This document shows, piece by piece, positions 1 through 7,414 of a stretch of DNA of 14,324 bases. The stretch lies in the NCBI GenBank assembly GCA_011777135.1, contig JAABVY010000237.1, forward strand, positions 8,896-23,219, given 5' to 3'. The notes beneath the pieces were generated by a model. That model ran no database searches. It was not told the origin of the DNA and saw nothing but the letters and a program-made list of their open reading frames with translations. The position numbers were made by a program, and so were the translations under genes. How positions within the stretch are numbered: position 1 is the stretch's first letter; every line of letters begins with the position of its first letter. The stretch comes from Candidatus Zixiibacteriota bacterium. GTDB taxonomy: Bacteria; Zixibacteria; MSB-5A5; JAABVY01.

Positions 1-615
1 CTGAACATAGGAGGTCATGGTCGAAAAATGCTGCTGGATCTGATAAGACCTCTGGTGTATCTTCATACCGAGGCGATTTGTCAGCAGGGATAGAATCGGA
101 AAGCCCGTTAAAGCTATCAGCGTCAATTTCCAGCTCAATACGAACATCAATGTCAGTGCCACAGATATGGACACAAAAGAATTAATAATCTGCATCACTG
201 CCGGTCCTGCTAATAGTCTTGTGGCCTCGACATCATTCGAACCCCGGGCGATGATATCTCCGGTTGCCGTTTCCTGGTAAAAAGACTTTGGCAGCCCCAG
301 CAGATGCAGGAAGAAGTCGTTGCGGATTTCATACTCGAATATCCGGGAGCCCCAGATGATCGTGCGCCTCATCAGGAATCGGAAAAATCCGGCGCCAATC
401 GCCAGGATGACCACAAGCATCGCATAAATCCTGAGCTGGGAATAAGTTGCAGCATTCTGCCGGAGATCATCGATAGCCATCTTCACAATCCAGGGCGAAA
501 TCATACCGATCACATTGGTCAACACGGTAACCAGCATGCCCCAGTAAAGATAATTCTTATGGCGCTTGAAATAAGCGATCAGGCGCTCTAATTTTTTCAC
601 AAACTTTTGTTTCAT
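1..615 (-). CDS. ABC exporter half-transporter, N-terminal membrane domain (partial)
   Basis: Reading the minus strand from the ATG at 615 gives 205 residues that stay open to the left edge, so the C-terminal part with the ATPase is outside the window. The protein begins MKQKFVKKLERLIAYFKRHK, a basic cytoplasmic elbow, followed by hydrophobic segments at about residues 24-45, 63-83 and 140-175. This is the start of a six-helix ABC type 1 transmembrane domain. The segment 'TGDIIARGSNDVEATRLLAGPAVMQ' (shown here only to name it; key residues are TGD, ND and GP) matches the intracellular-loop signature of MdlA/MdlB, YheI and BmrC/D-type exporters, which often work as heterodimers. A TAG two codons upstream fixes ATG 615 as the earliest start. 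No Shine-Dalgarno sequence is visible. Substrate unknown. Confidence 0.88.
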   Translation of the reverse strand, partial: MKQKFVKKLERLIAYFKRHKNYLYWGMLVTVLTNVIGMISPWIVKMAIDDLRQNAATYSQLRIYAMLVVILAIGAGFFRFLMRRTIIWGSRIFEYEIRNDFFLHLLGLPKSFYQETATGDIIARGSNDVEATRLLAGPAVMQIINSFVSISVALTLMFVLSWKLTLIALTGFPILSLLTNRLGMKIHQRSYQIQQHFSTMTSYVQ

Positions 616-726
616 AGACTATTAAAGAGCTAACATACGAACAATTCTTCAGTTCCCTTCAAAAATAATGGCTTTACAAATGCCGGTAAGAAATATATCC
701 TGTAATTATACTGCTCGTCTTATACT
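616..726. promoter_or_regulatory. Divergent intergenic region with candidate promoter for the plus-strand gene
   Basis: This 111-base gap separates the divergent exporter and RNase genes and should hold both promoters. On the plus strand TTTACA (673-678) and TATCCT (696-701) are 17 bases apart, a plausible but imperfect sigma70-type pair that would start transcription about 20 bases before the RNase ATG. On the minus strand I found no convincing pair. Neither gene has a recognisable ribosome binding site here. Confidence 0.35.
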
Positions 727-1215
727 ATGTCAAACAGTAGTTTACAAAAGAAGTTCATCGCCGACGAGATGGTCGGCAAATTGGCCCGCCTGATGCGCAT
801 GCTGGGCTTTGATACCCTATATTTCAATCAGATTGAAGACAGCGAACTGATCGACATTTCCTTGAAAGAGAAACGTACAATCGTGACTCGCGATACAAAG
901 CTGATCGAGAGGGTTATGGTCCAGGATTACATTTTGGTAGAAAATGACAATCCAGAAAGACAACTGATTGAGTTTCTGGACAAATCGGGATTGCAACCGG
1001 ATGAGAGCAACTTTCTGAGCTGTTGTCTGGAATGCAATGCGATTCTGGAGTATATCCCCAAGGAGAAGATAAAAGACCAAGTCTGGCAATATACATTTCA
1101 AACTCATGAAGAATTCAAGATTTGCCCCGAATGCCGCAGGGTTTATTGGGAAGGCGATCATGTAAAGGCGATGCGCAAGAAACTCATTAATATCGGAATA
1201 TTTGAATCAGATTAG
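727..1215 (+). CDS. Mut7-C-type PIN-like RNase domain protein with zinc ribbon
   Basis: A 162-residue stand-alone Mut7-C family protein. The N-terminal PIN-like fold shows the family's opening 'FIADEMVGKLARLMRMLG' (residues 10-27), with D13 as the likely metal-binding acid. The second acidic motif is 'VTRD' (53-56). The C-terminal half carries the typical zinc ribbon: C100-x2-C103 and C133-x2-C136, followed by the conserved YWEGDH (140-145). Family members are predicted metal-dependent ribonucleases related to the C-terminal domain of animal Mut-7; the bacterial role is poorly defined and I cannot infer a target. The protein is near the usual length for stand-alone members. The start is chosen because the next in-frame ATG (M15) would remove D13; there is no clear Shine-Dalgarno sequence. 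It is the only plus-strand gene here, and its TAG overlaps the stop of the convergent gene. Confidence 0.88.
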   Translation: MSNSSLQKKFIADEMVGKLARLMRMLGFDTLYFNQIEDSELIDISLKEKRTIVTRDTKLIERVMVQDYILVENDNPERQLIEFLDKSGLQPDESNFLSCCLECNAILEYIPKEKIKDQVWQYTFQTHEEFKICPECRRVYWEGDHVKAMRKKLINIGIFESD

Positions 1216-1850
1216 AAAACTCCCAGAGGAATTGAAACACCCGCAAAAAGTGACAGAAATTCCGAATTAAACGATACCACTTCCTCCCCGGAATACTGTT
1301 CCAGATCCTGCACTATATCATACTGGAGGTTGAAGTCGAAAGCTACTTTGGGGAACATAAATATCTTAATGCCGCCGTTGAGATTCCATCCAAATTTGGT
1401 CTTGCTGTCGAGCTTGTTGGAGGCGATAACTTCACCATCAGGGTCCTTGAGCTCGGTTTTACTTTCAAAATAGTATATACCGATGCCCGCGCCCCCATAT
1501 GGCTCAAAAGCGGCCAGCCTTTTGGACAGCTCCAGACCCAGAGTGGCTTTAAGGAGGTCATTGGTATAGGTCTCGGTAAAGACATCATCAGGATAACCCT
1601 CAAAGACCACATTGCGGTCATCATGCTCGAAAAAGACGCCCTGCAGACCAAGACGAAGCTGCACATATGGCATTTTCAACATGCCGATTGTACCATAGCC
1701 CATAATAGAAAAGCCTGTTTTGGTGTATTCATTGAATTCACCCTGCGGCATGGTTGCACCCAGACCACCTCCAAGATAGCCAAATATCTGAGCTGATACT
1801 GAAGAAGAGAGAACTGAAAGCAATAATATTATAATCAGCAATTTTTTCAT
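1212..1850 (-). CDS. Outer-membrane beta-barrel protein
   Basis: 212 residues. A clear signal peptide (MKKLLIIILLLSVLSSSVSA, cleavage after A20) is followed by alternating polar/hydrophobic stretches rich in Gly and aromatics, for example 'GYLGGGLGATMPQGEF' and 'FGWNLNGGIKIF'. This is typical of small 8-10-strand barrels of the OmpW/OmpA-like 'outer membrane protein beta-barrel' class. The last residue is Phe (…SIPLGVF), the signature recognised by the BAM assembly machine. Specific function unknown. A good ribosome binding site (AGGA, 1858-1861, 7 bases before ATG) and a strong promoter lie immediately upstream, so it can be transcribed independently of the lipoprotein gene. The stop overlaps the convergent RNase gene by four bases. 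Confidence 0.82.
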   Translation of the reverse strand: MKKLLIIILLLSVLSSSVSAQIFGYLGGGLGATMPQGEFNEYTKTGFSIMGYGTIGMLKMPYVQLRLGLQGVFFEHDDRNVVFEGYPDDVFTETYTNDLLKATLGLELSKRLAAFEPYGGAGIGIYYFESKTELKDPDGEVIASNKLDSKTKFGWNLNGGIKIFMFPKVAFDFNLQYDIVQDLEQYSGEEVVSFNSEFLSLFAGVSIPLGVF

Positions 1851-1900
1851 ATTTTCATCCTAGATGGCAAAACGAAATCGATCTCATCAAAATTGCAGAA

Positions 1901-1929
1901 ATCTTATTAAATGATCCCCTCTCTGTCAA
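1901..1929 (-). promoter_or_regulatory. Strong sigma70-type promoter for the beta-barrel gene
   Basis: On the minus strand TTGACA (1924-1929) is followed after exactly 17 bases by TAAGAT (1901-1906). This is a perfect -35 hexamer, ideal spacing and a 5/6 -10 hexamer. The predicted transcript starts near 1894, giving a leader of about 44 bases before the ATG at 1850. No hairpin terminator is visible between the upstream lipoprotein stop (1972) and this promoter. Confidence 0.75.
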
Positions 1930-1971
1930 CAACAATCAGGTTTGGTAATATCATTCGTTGAATTATCGGGC

Positions 1972-3006
1972 CTACAATGTGAATGAATATGAAAATGCGT
2001 CTTCCAGAGTGGCGCCATAAGTATCAGAAGCACTTGTCGTTACCAGAAAGGTATAGGTCTCGCCCGCGGTAAGCTCGAAATCAGGGAAATACTGCAAGGC
2101 CTTATCGGTGAACCAGACAAATTCGCCAGGTATTTCTATCACACCATCATTGAAGCTGAAAGCATCTTGCGTGGCTTGACGGTCCATGACAGTATTAAAC
2201 CTGATCTGAATAATTGGATAGGTGTCCTTGAGATTGACGCCCGGATTCGGGTAATAATAGATAATAGCAAGCTTTCCTGTAGTGAAGCCGCCCTCAATCT
2301 CTGTCAATACCTTATTTTCATGAGTATCAAAAATCTCGGCATCAATTATGATCTGATACTCGGTCTGGCTCTGTAAGGGACTGGTAATCCGATATTCAAA
2401 GGCATTTTTCTTGTCGGATATTCCATATAACTCGTAATCGAACGCAGGGCTGGTGGTAAATGGTTCCTGAATTGTAGAGAGCTCGATGGAATTGTTAAAC
2501 CACAACTTAATTGCACGCGGGAAGGCATCCAGAGTATCCACCCCGTCATATTCGGCCGTAATGCGCATGAGCTTTGATGCTTCTGTTGTAAATTCGAACT
2601 CGAAAGGTTGGGGGAGATGGTCTCCGATAATATCATGTGCGCTGCTGTCTATCACACAATGGTAGGTGGTATTGGGCACAAATGGTTCCTCGGGATAGAT
2701 ATAAAGCATATAGAATTCCGGATAGCAGGTTGAATCATTTGGGTTGCAGATAGGAAAGGTTGTCCAGTGCATATTGTAATCAAAGGCAGGTTCTACGGAA
2801 AAGGCCTCCTCCACAGACTGCCTGTCCATATTCAAATGAAAGCTGATTACAATCGGTTCGGTCAAATTAGTAATAAGAGTATCCGAACCGAGAGAAACGC
2901 TGGCGATGAATCGATCCAGGGGATCATCCGGGCCTGTTGGCGATTCCGAACATGATATAGCCAACGCCAAAATAAACAGAATGAATATTAATGCTTTCAG
3001 TTTCAT
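1972..3006 (-). CDS. Lipoprotein with three SbsA/Big_5-type Ig-like domains
   Basis: 344 residues. The N-terminus is a lipoprotein signal peptide ending ALAIS-C19. Ser at +2 does not match an inner-membrane retention signal, and 'ESPTGP' follows as a short tether. The rest is three repeated beta-sandwich units at about 33-142, 146-243 and 246-344. Each runs from an 'I-x-F-x-x-x-M-D-R-x-x-x-x-x-A-F' opening (MDRQSVEEAF at 60-69, MDRQATQDAF at 274-283; the middle copy is diverged) to a closing 'F-x-F-T-T' or 'F-S-F-T' strand. That is the SbsA Ig-like/Big_5 pattern found in cell-surface proteins. C87 and C94 in the first unit may form a disulfide. The role is probably structural or binding at the outer membrane; no catalytic motif is seen. 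Ribosome binding site AGGGTG (3012-3017) lies 5 bases before the ATG. It is 106 bases downstream of the transporter ATPase on the same strand, but with its own -10 element. Confidence 0.82.
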   Translation of the reverse strand: MKLKALIFILFILALAISCSESPTGPDDPLDRFIASVSLGSDTLITNLTEPIVISFHLNMDRQSVEEAFSVEPAFDYNMHWTTFPICNPNDSTCYPEFYMLYIYPEEPFVPNTTYHCVIDSSAHDIIGDHLPQPFEFEFTTEASKLMRITAEYDGVDTLDAFPRAIKLWFNNSIELSTIQEPFTTSPAFDYELYGISDKKNAFEYRITSPLQSQTEYQIIIDAEIFDTHENKVLTEIEGGFTTGKLAIIYYYPNPGVNLKDTYPIIQIRFNTVMDRQATQDAFSFNDGVIEIPGEFVWFTDKALQYFPDFELTAGETYTFLVTTSASDTYGATLEDAFSYSFTL

Positions 3007-3042
3007 AGTTGCACCCTGATAAAAATATAATCACTTCCATCT

Positions 3043-3087
3043 ATTATACAAGAAAGAATCCACATCTGTTGAATCAAAATGTGGATT
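3043..3087 (-). promoter_or_regulatory. Perfect -10 box abutting a 9-bp inverted repeat upstream of the lipoprotein gene
   Basis: A consensus TATAAT (minus strand, 3043-3048) lies 36 bases before the lipoprotein ATG, but the -35 position (3066-3071, CAACAG) is poor. Just upstream is a perfect 9-bp inverted repeat, AATCCACAT / ATGTGGATT (arms 3057-3065 and 3079-3087, 13-base loop). One arm sits between the -35 and -10 positions. It could be an operator for a regulator that compensates for the weak -35. Alternatively, read as RNA from the upstream operon, it could be a weak terminator: a T-rich CTTTCTT follows. Confidence 0.45.
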
Positions 3088-3112
3088 ATGAAACTTCGGG
3101 TTTTATGCAGGA

Positions 3113-3814
3113 TTAATGATCGCCGTTCCCGTTTTCCAGAGAGGAGACTATCAGACCGTCTTTCAATTTCACCACACGATTCGTCCTTTTGGCGATACTC
3201 TGATCATGCGTGATTACCAGAACAGTCGAACCAGTCTTCCATAGTTCCTCAAACAGGTCGATGATACCCGCCCCGGATTTGGAGTCCAGATTTCCGGTCG
3301 GCTCATCAGCCAGTATCAGCCTGGGCCTGTTTGCCAGAGCCCGTGCGATCGCCACACGCTGCATTTCGCCGCCGGAAAGCTCATTGGGACGATGGTCCAT
3401 GCGATCGCCCAGGCCGACACGATCCAGCAGATCGGCCACCCTTTCACGACGTTTTTTGGCCGGGACATTGGCGAATACAAGCGGCAGTTCGACATTTTCA
3501 AAGGCTGTGGCATAGGGAAGAAGGTTGAAGTTTTGAAATACGAATCCCACTTTCTTATTCCTGATCTCGGCCAGCTCATTCGGTTCCAGTTTCTCAACTC
3601 GTTCACCATCAAGGAGATACTCACCGCCTGTGGGCACATCCAGACATCCGGCAATATTCATCAAAGTGGATTTACCGGAACCGGACGGTCCCACTATGGA
3701 AACAAATTCACCGCCCTTGATGTCCAGATCTATACCTTTCAATGCCTTGACCTTAACTGTGCCGGTATTGTAAAATTTTATAATATCTTTCATGTAGATC
3801 ATCGTATTATTCAT
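3113..3814 (-). CDS. ABC transporter ATP-binding subunit, MacB/LolD type
   Basis: 233 residues, a complete stand-alone nucleotide-binding domain. Visible motifs are Walker A GPSGSGKST (42-50), Q-loop Gln94 (FVFQNFNLLP), the signature LSGGE (146-150), Walker B LILADEPTGNLD (166-177) and H-loop His203 (VITHD). 'PTGNLDS' plus the N-terminal 'VKALKGIDL' are typical of the MacB/LolD/FtsE group, which powers FtsX-fold permeases. It is the last gene of the four-gene transporter operon and lies 11 bases after the second permease. A GTG at 3823 would extend the frame by three residues, but it falls inside the ribosome binding site GAGGTG (3821-3826). That site is spaced 6 bases from ATG 3814, so I use the ATG. 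Confidence 0.95.
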   Translation of the reverse strand: MNNTMIYMKDIIKFYNTGTVKVKALKGIDLDIKGGEFVSIVGPSGSGKSTLMNIAGCLDVPTGGEYLLDGERVEKLEPNELAEIRNKKVGFVFQNFNLLPYATAFENVELPLVFANVPAKKRRERVADLLDRVGLGDRMDHRPNELSGGEMQRVAIARALANRPRLILADEPTGNLDSKSGAGIIDLFEELWKTGSTVLVITHDQSIAKRTNRVVKLKDGLIVSSLENGNGDH

Positions 3815-3820
3815 AAATTC

Positions 3821-3826
3821 CACCTC
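3821..3826 (-). promoter_or_regulatory. Ribosome binding site that fixes the ATPase start
   Basis: GAGGTG on the minus strand, 6 bases before ATG 3814. Its first base is the last base of the upstream permease's TAG stop (3826-3828), so terminating ribosomes finish on the site. This favours coupled translation of permease and ATPase. Confidence 0.7.
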
Positions 3827-5088
3827 TATTCATATCGCAATGATTCCACAGGGTTAACCGAGGCTGCCTTCCTTGAAGGGAAAAATCCGGAAACCAGGCC
3901 AATTATACCGAGAATGCTTGCTGTTATAATCGCAATTGTGGTTGAGATATTAGGCTTCCCCAGCCACAACAAGGCTTCATTGTTTACATCGATCGCACCC
4001 AACGTCTTGGTGATAATCACCGAAAATAATATGCCCAGAGCTCCGCCGATAAATGCTATCAATAGCGCCTCCAGCATGAACTGGGCCATAACCTGGAATC
4101 TTTTTGCTCCCAGAGCCATCTTGATCCCGATTTCGGTAGTGCGCTCCTTGACCGCCACATACATGATGTTTGCCACGCCCACTCCCGCAACCAGGAGAGT
4201 AAGGCCGCCAATCAGCCCGAAAAAAATCTGCATTCCCAGCATGACATTATTGAATGTCTTGACATTTTCGATGAAATTCCAGACCCCGATGGTGGATTCA
4301 TCATCAGGATCGAATTTGTACTTGCCCGACAATTCCTCGACAATTCGTTTCTCCACAAATTCGGTCTTGTTCAGATCGCGCGGCTTTACAACCAGATTGT
4401 GAAAATATCGGTGGCCGTAAATGCCGTGAAATGTGGTTGCCGGAATCACCGCCCGGTTCCAGTCCGGCCCGGAATACATACCCATCTGCATCTTCTTTTT
4501 CAGAACTCCGATCACAGTAAACTTCATGCCATTGATTTCAATTGTCTGGCCCACAATCTCTTCTCGCGGTATGTTGGCGCCGAACAGATCATCAGCAAGC
4601 TCATTTCCGAGAAACACGACCCTGCGTTTCAAATCCATATCAAGCTGGTTTATAAACCGCCCGCCCATTTCCGGAATCATGTTGCGCATGATCTCGTAGT
4701 CAGGATAGACACCGTTAACCATGCGGTTAAACATCTTATTTTTGTTAGCTACTGACTGACCCCAGCGCGTATATTCGCCGCCAATCATTTCAATTTCGGG
4801 AATACGTTCCTTTAGAAATTGTACCACGTCCTTTTCGAACCGAATCGGACGGCCGCGCGGAAGGCCTTTATATGGTATGCTGGTCTGGCCTCCCCAGACG
4901 ATCATGATCCCCTCGCCCATCCCCTTCTGGTTTATATCCAGCTGATTTCTCAAACCGTCGCCAAAGGCCAGAAGCATGGTGATGGACATAGTTCCCCAAA
5001 CAATTCCAAGGATAGTCAGAAACATCCTCTTCTTCTGCGCTCTTAACTCGCGCCAGAACATTTTAAATACAAGTTTAATATTCAGCAT
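3826..5088 (-). CDS. MacB/FtsX-type ABC transporter permease (second of a paralogous pair)
   Basis: 420 residues with the MacB topology: TM1 at about 22-44, a large periplasmic MacB_PCD-type domain (about 45-275), then three C-terminal helices at about 279-310, 336-360 and 384-407 forming the FtsX domain. The family signature 'ERTTEIGIKMALGAK' follows TM2 and the C-terminus reads 'NPVESLRYE'. No ATPase domain is fused, unlike E. coli MacB; the ATPase is the next gene. It is clearly homologous to its upstream neighbour, with shared blocks such as VWGGQTS (64-70), GLPRGR (75-80), EMGGRFINQ and FLGNEL, so the pair arose by tandem duplication and probably forms a heterodimer. The ATG is only two bases after the upstream TAG, and no strong Shine-Dalgarno is seen, which suggests translational coupling. 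Substrate unknown. Confidence 0.92.
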   Translation of the reverse strand: MLNIKLVFKMFWRELRAQKKRMFLTILGIVWGTMSITMLLAFGDGLRNQLDINQKGMGEGIMIVWGGQTSIPYKGLPRGRPIRFEKDVVQFLKERIPEIEMIGGEYTRWGQSVANKNKMFNRMVNGVYPDYEIMRNMIPEMGGRFINQLDMDLKRRVVFLGNELADDLFGANIPREEIVGQTIEINGMKFTVIGVLKKKMQMGMYSGPDWNRAVIPATTFHGIYGHRYFHNLVVKPRDLNKTEFVEKRIVEELSGKYKFDPDDESTIGVWNFIENVKTFNNVMLGMQIFFGLIGGLTLLVAGVGVANIMYVAVKERTTEIGIKMALGAKRFQVMAQFMLEALLIAFIGGALGILFSVIITKTLGAIDVNNEALLWLGKPNISTTIAIITASILGIIGLVSGFFPSRKAASVNPVESLRYE

Positions 5089-5090
5089 AT

Positions 5091-6323
5091 CTATATTTTC
5101 AAAGCTTTAACCGGATCCATCGTCGCCGCCCGCCTGGCAGGGAAATATCCCGCCAGGATCGCAATTATAAGTAGCGCTATTATTGTCCCTAAACTTACGA
5201 AAGCTGATATCTCCGGTATTCCTACATATTCTTCCAGGTTCAGACGGGGAAAGAACTTGACAATAGTGGCAGAAAAGAGAAAACCCATCAGTCCGCCAAA
5301 GGCAGTCAGGAACATGGTCTCGAATAAAAATTGCCGCAACACGAAGCCGCTTTTGGCACCCAAAGCCATTTTAATTCCAATCTCACGTGTCCTTTCCTCC
5401 ACCACAACATACATAATATTGGCCACCCCGATTCCGCCCACGATTAGAGTTGCTATTGAGATCAAATACAGGAATATCCTGAAGCCCCAGAAAAAATATG
5501 TAAAGAATTCCGTATTTTCCGTAGTATCCCAGGTCATCAGGGCCTGCCGGTCGGAGGGATCGAATTGATGCCGCTTGCCCATAATTTCAAAATATCTTTG
5601 CTTGACATGCTGATGGACCTGCTCGGACTCGGCTTTCCAGACCACATTATCAACATAATTCTGTCCATAGATGGCCACGAATGTAGTAGATGGGATGACT
5701 ATCTTTCGGCTGTCACGGCTGTTATAAGATGAGTCCTGTTGCTTGGCTTTCAATACTCCGATTACTCTGAACGGCACCCCGGAAATCTGGATCATTTCCC
5801 CTACCGGATCTATCTCCTCGCCGAATATCTGCTCCTTCAGCTCATTCCCCAGAAAGCAGACCCGCCTGCGGTTATCGAGATCATTCTGATTGATAAAACG
5901 ACCACCCATCTCGGCAAATATGTTCCGCATATCACCGAATTCGGGCCAGACTCCTACAATCGGTGCAACCAGTCTCTTATCATTGTAAACAACGGTCTTA
6001 TTCCATTCCGTATATTCGGGCGAAATATATTTTAACTCGGGAATCTGCGCTTTTAAAATCTCGACATCTTCGATCCGCTGAATTATAGTCCTTCCCCGCG
6101 GCAGACCCTGATATGATTTCGAGGTAGTGCCGCCCCAGACGATTACAATGTTTTCCCCCAAGCCCTTAAAAGCTTTTTCCTGATTCATGTGGATACCATA
6201 GCCAAATGCTCCCAGAAGGATCACCGCCGCAGTACCCCAGAATATCCCGAAAAGAGTGAGGACAGTACGCAGCTTCTGCCCGCGCATATCGCGCAGGATT
6301 TGCTTAATGAACATCAAATTCAT
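5091..6323 (-). CDS. MacB/FtsX-type ABC transporter permease (first of a paralogous pair)
   Basis: 410 residues with the same layout as the downstream permease: TM1 at about 20-42, a periplasmic MacB_PCD-like domain, and three C-terminal TM helices with the FtsX-domain motif 'ERTREIGIKMALGAK' and an ending 'MDPVKALKI'. Paralogue signatures are VWGGTTS (62-68), GLPRGR (73-78), EMGGRFINQ and FLGNEL. Its start overlaps the adaptor's stop by one base (TAATG, 6321-6325), so the two are probably translationally coupled. With the adaptor, second permease and ATPase it should form an inner-membrane mechanotransmitting (type VII) ABC system. Such systems export or extract substrates from the periplasm or inner-membrane outer leaflet; which substrate cannot be read from sequence. 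Confidence 0.92.
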   Translation of the reverse strand: MNLMFIKQILRDMRGQKLRTVLTLFGIFWGTAAVILLGAFGYGIHMNQEKAFKGLGENIVIVWGGTTSKSYQGLPRGRTIIQRIEDVEILKAQIPELKYISPEYTEWNKTVVYNDKRLVAPIVGVWPEFGDMRNIFAEMGGRFINQNDLDNRRRVCFLGNELKEQIFGEEIDPVGEMIQISGVPFRVIGVLKAKQQDSSYNSRDSRKIVIPSTTFVAIYGQNYVDNVVWKAESEQVHQHVKQRYFEIMGKRHQFDPSDRQALMTWDTTENTEFFTYFFWGFRIFLYLISIATLIVGGIGVANIMYVVVEERTREIGIKMALGAKSGFVLRQFLFETMFLTAFGGLMGFLFSATIVKFFPRLNLEEYVGIPEISAFVSLGTIIALLIIAILAGYFPARRAATMDPVKALKI

Positions 6324-7414
6324 TATTCAATTTCCCTGGGAGGGTATTCTACCACCTGCTGGCCGGAATCGAGTCCGGCAATAATCTCGATATTGAGCCC
6401 ATCGGAAAGTCCGACCTCGACAGGCAAAGTCTCTATATTGCCGGCAGAATCCTGCACGTCGACAAAACTCGAATCGCTTCGGAAATTGACCAGACGTTCC
6501 GGAACCATGAGCACATCATTCTTTTCATTTATTATGATCTCTGCTGTGGCTGAATAACCGGCCCTGAGCAAATTCGGCCCGGCCTCTGTAATTTCGATTT
6601 CGACGTCGAAAACGGTGGTCTGGTCCTGCTTACGGGCCTTGGAAGCGATTTTATAGAGACGTCCATGCACTGTATCCGAGGGAAGCGCGCCTATCTTCAA
6701 AGTTACATCCATACCTTCTCTCAGCTTTCCTACATCGATCTCATCGACAGTCCCCCTGAAGACAAGGTTGCTCATGTCGGCCAGCGACATAATCGGCGTG
6801 CCCGGCTGGAACGATGTCATCGGCTCGACAGGATCACCCTCCTCTCCATAAATCGCCAGGACAGTACCCTCGACTGGGGCGCGAATGACTGATTCGATAG
6901 CCTCATCTGTCATCATTGTCTTACCCTCTTTCAAAAGCGAGAGCGCCTCCTGCTTACGCTGCACATCCAGGCGCGCCATCTCCAGAGTCTTCTCCGATCT
7001 GTCGTATTCAGCTTCCGAGAGCAGGTTCTTATTGAAAAGTCCCTTTACGCGCTCGAATTCCGACTTAGCATTTTCATACTCAACCTGAGCTTCTTGAAGC
7101 GAGAGTTCGGCATTGACAATCTGTTCCGGCGTGGACCTTGGCGAAACCTCGAAAAGCGCATCACCAACATCAACCTGATCATTCTCTTCGACGAAGAGTT
7201 TTTGCACCACGCCTGAGATATGGGATTTTACTTCAATTTCCTTTTCGGGCTCGATTTCGCCGATGGCTATGGCTTTATCTACGATATGACCTCTTTCAAC
7301 CGGAAAGAGTTTGATGCCTTCATTGGCCTCGCCTGAATCGCTCTGGAAGCCGAAAAAGATGATAGCCCCCACCAGCACTATTATTATAAATCCTGCAGTT
7401 AGTTTTTTTGCCAT
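6323..7414 (-). CDS. MacA/HlyD-type periplasmic adaptor (membrane fusion) protein
   Basis: 363 residues. A single N-terminal membrane anchor (residues 5-23) leaves the rest periplasmic. The two halves of a biotinyl-lipoyl-like domain are seen at about 60-92 ('EVKSHISGVVQKLFVEENDQV') and 175-212 ('IRAPVEGTVLAIYGEEGD'). They flank a hydrophilic, heptad-like alpha-hairpin (about 97-168), which is short as in MacA/YknX relatives. A beta-barrel follows at about 215-300 and a membrane-proximal domain at about 305-360. This is the standard membrane-fusion-protein order. The ribosome binding site GGGGAG lies 4 bases before the ATG. It is first in the operon and one base overlaps the first permease. 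No TolC-type outer-membrane factor gene is in the window, so a partner would be encoded elsewhere or may not exist. Confidence 0.92.
   Translation of the reverse strand: MAKKLTAGFIIIVLVGAIIFFGFQSDSGEANEGIKLFPVERGHIVDKAIAIGEIEPEKEIEVKSHISGVVQKLFVEENDQVDVGDALFEVSPRSTPEQIVNAELSLQEAQVEYENAKSEFERVKGLFNKNLLSEAEYDRSEKTLEMARLDVQRKQEALSLLKEGKTMMTDEAIESVIRAPVEGTVLAIYGEEGDPVEPMTSFQPGTPIMSLADMSNLVFRGTVDEIDVGKLREGMDVTLKIGALPSDTVHGRLYKIASKARKQDQTTVFDVEIEITEAGPNLLRAGYSATAEIIINEKNDVLMVPERLVNFRSDSSFVDVQDSAGNIETLPVEVGLSDGLNIEIIAGLDSGQQVVEYPPREIE

Noticed and set aside
304..591. 95-codon plus-strand open frame
   Set aside because: Antisense to the ABC exporter membrane domain, whose minus-strand translation matches the family; the plus-strand product is His/Asn-rich with no motif.
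817..1161. Minus-strand open frame opposite the RNase gene
   Set aside because: The plus-strand frame shows the full Mut7-C pattern with zinc-ribbon cysteines; the opposite frame is a shadow.
3392..4402. 336-codon open frame on the plus strand
   Set aside because: It lies antisense to the ATPase and permease genes, has low-complexity translation with no recognisable domain, and the minus-strand frames carry clear Walker, signature and FtsX motifs.
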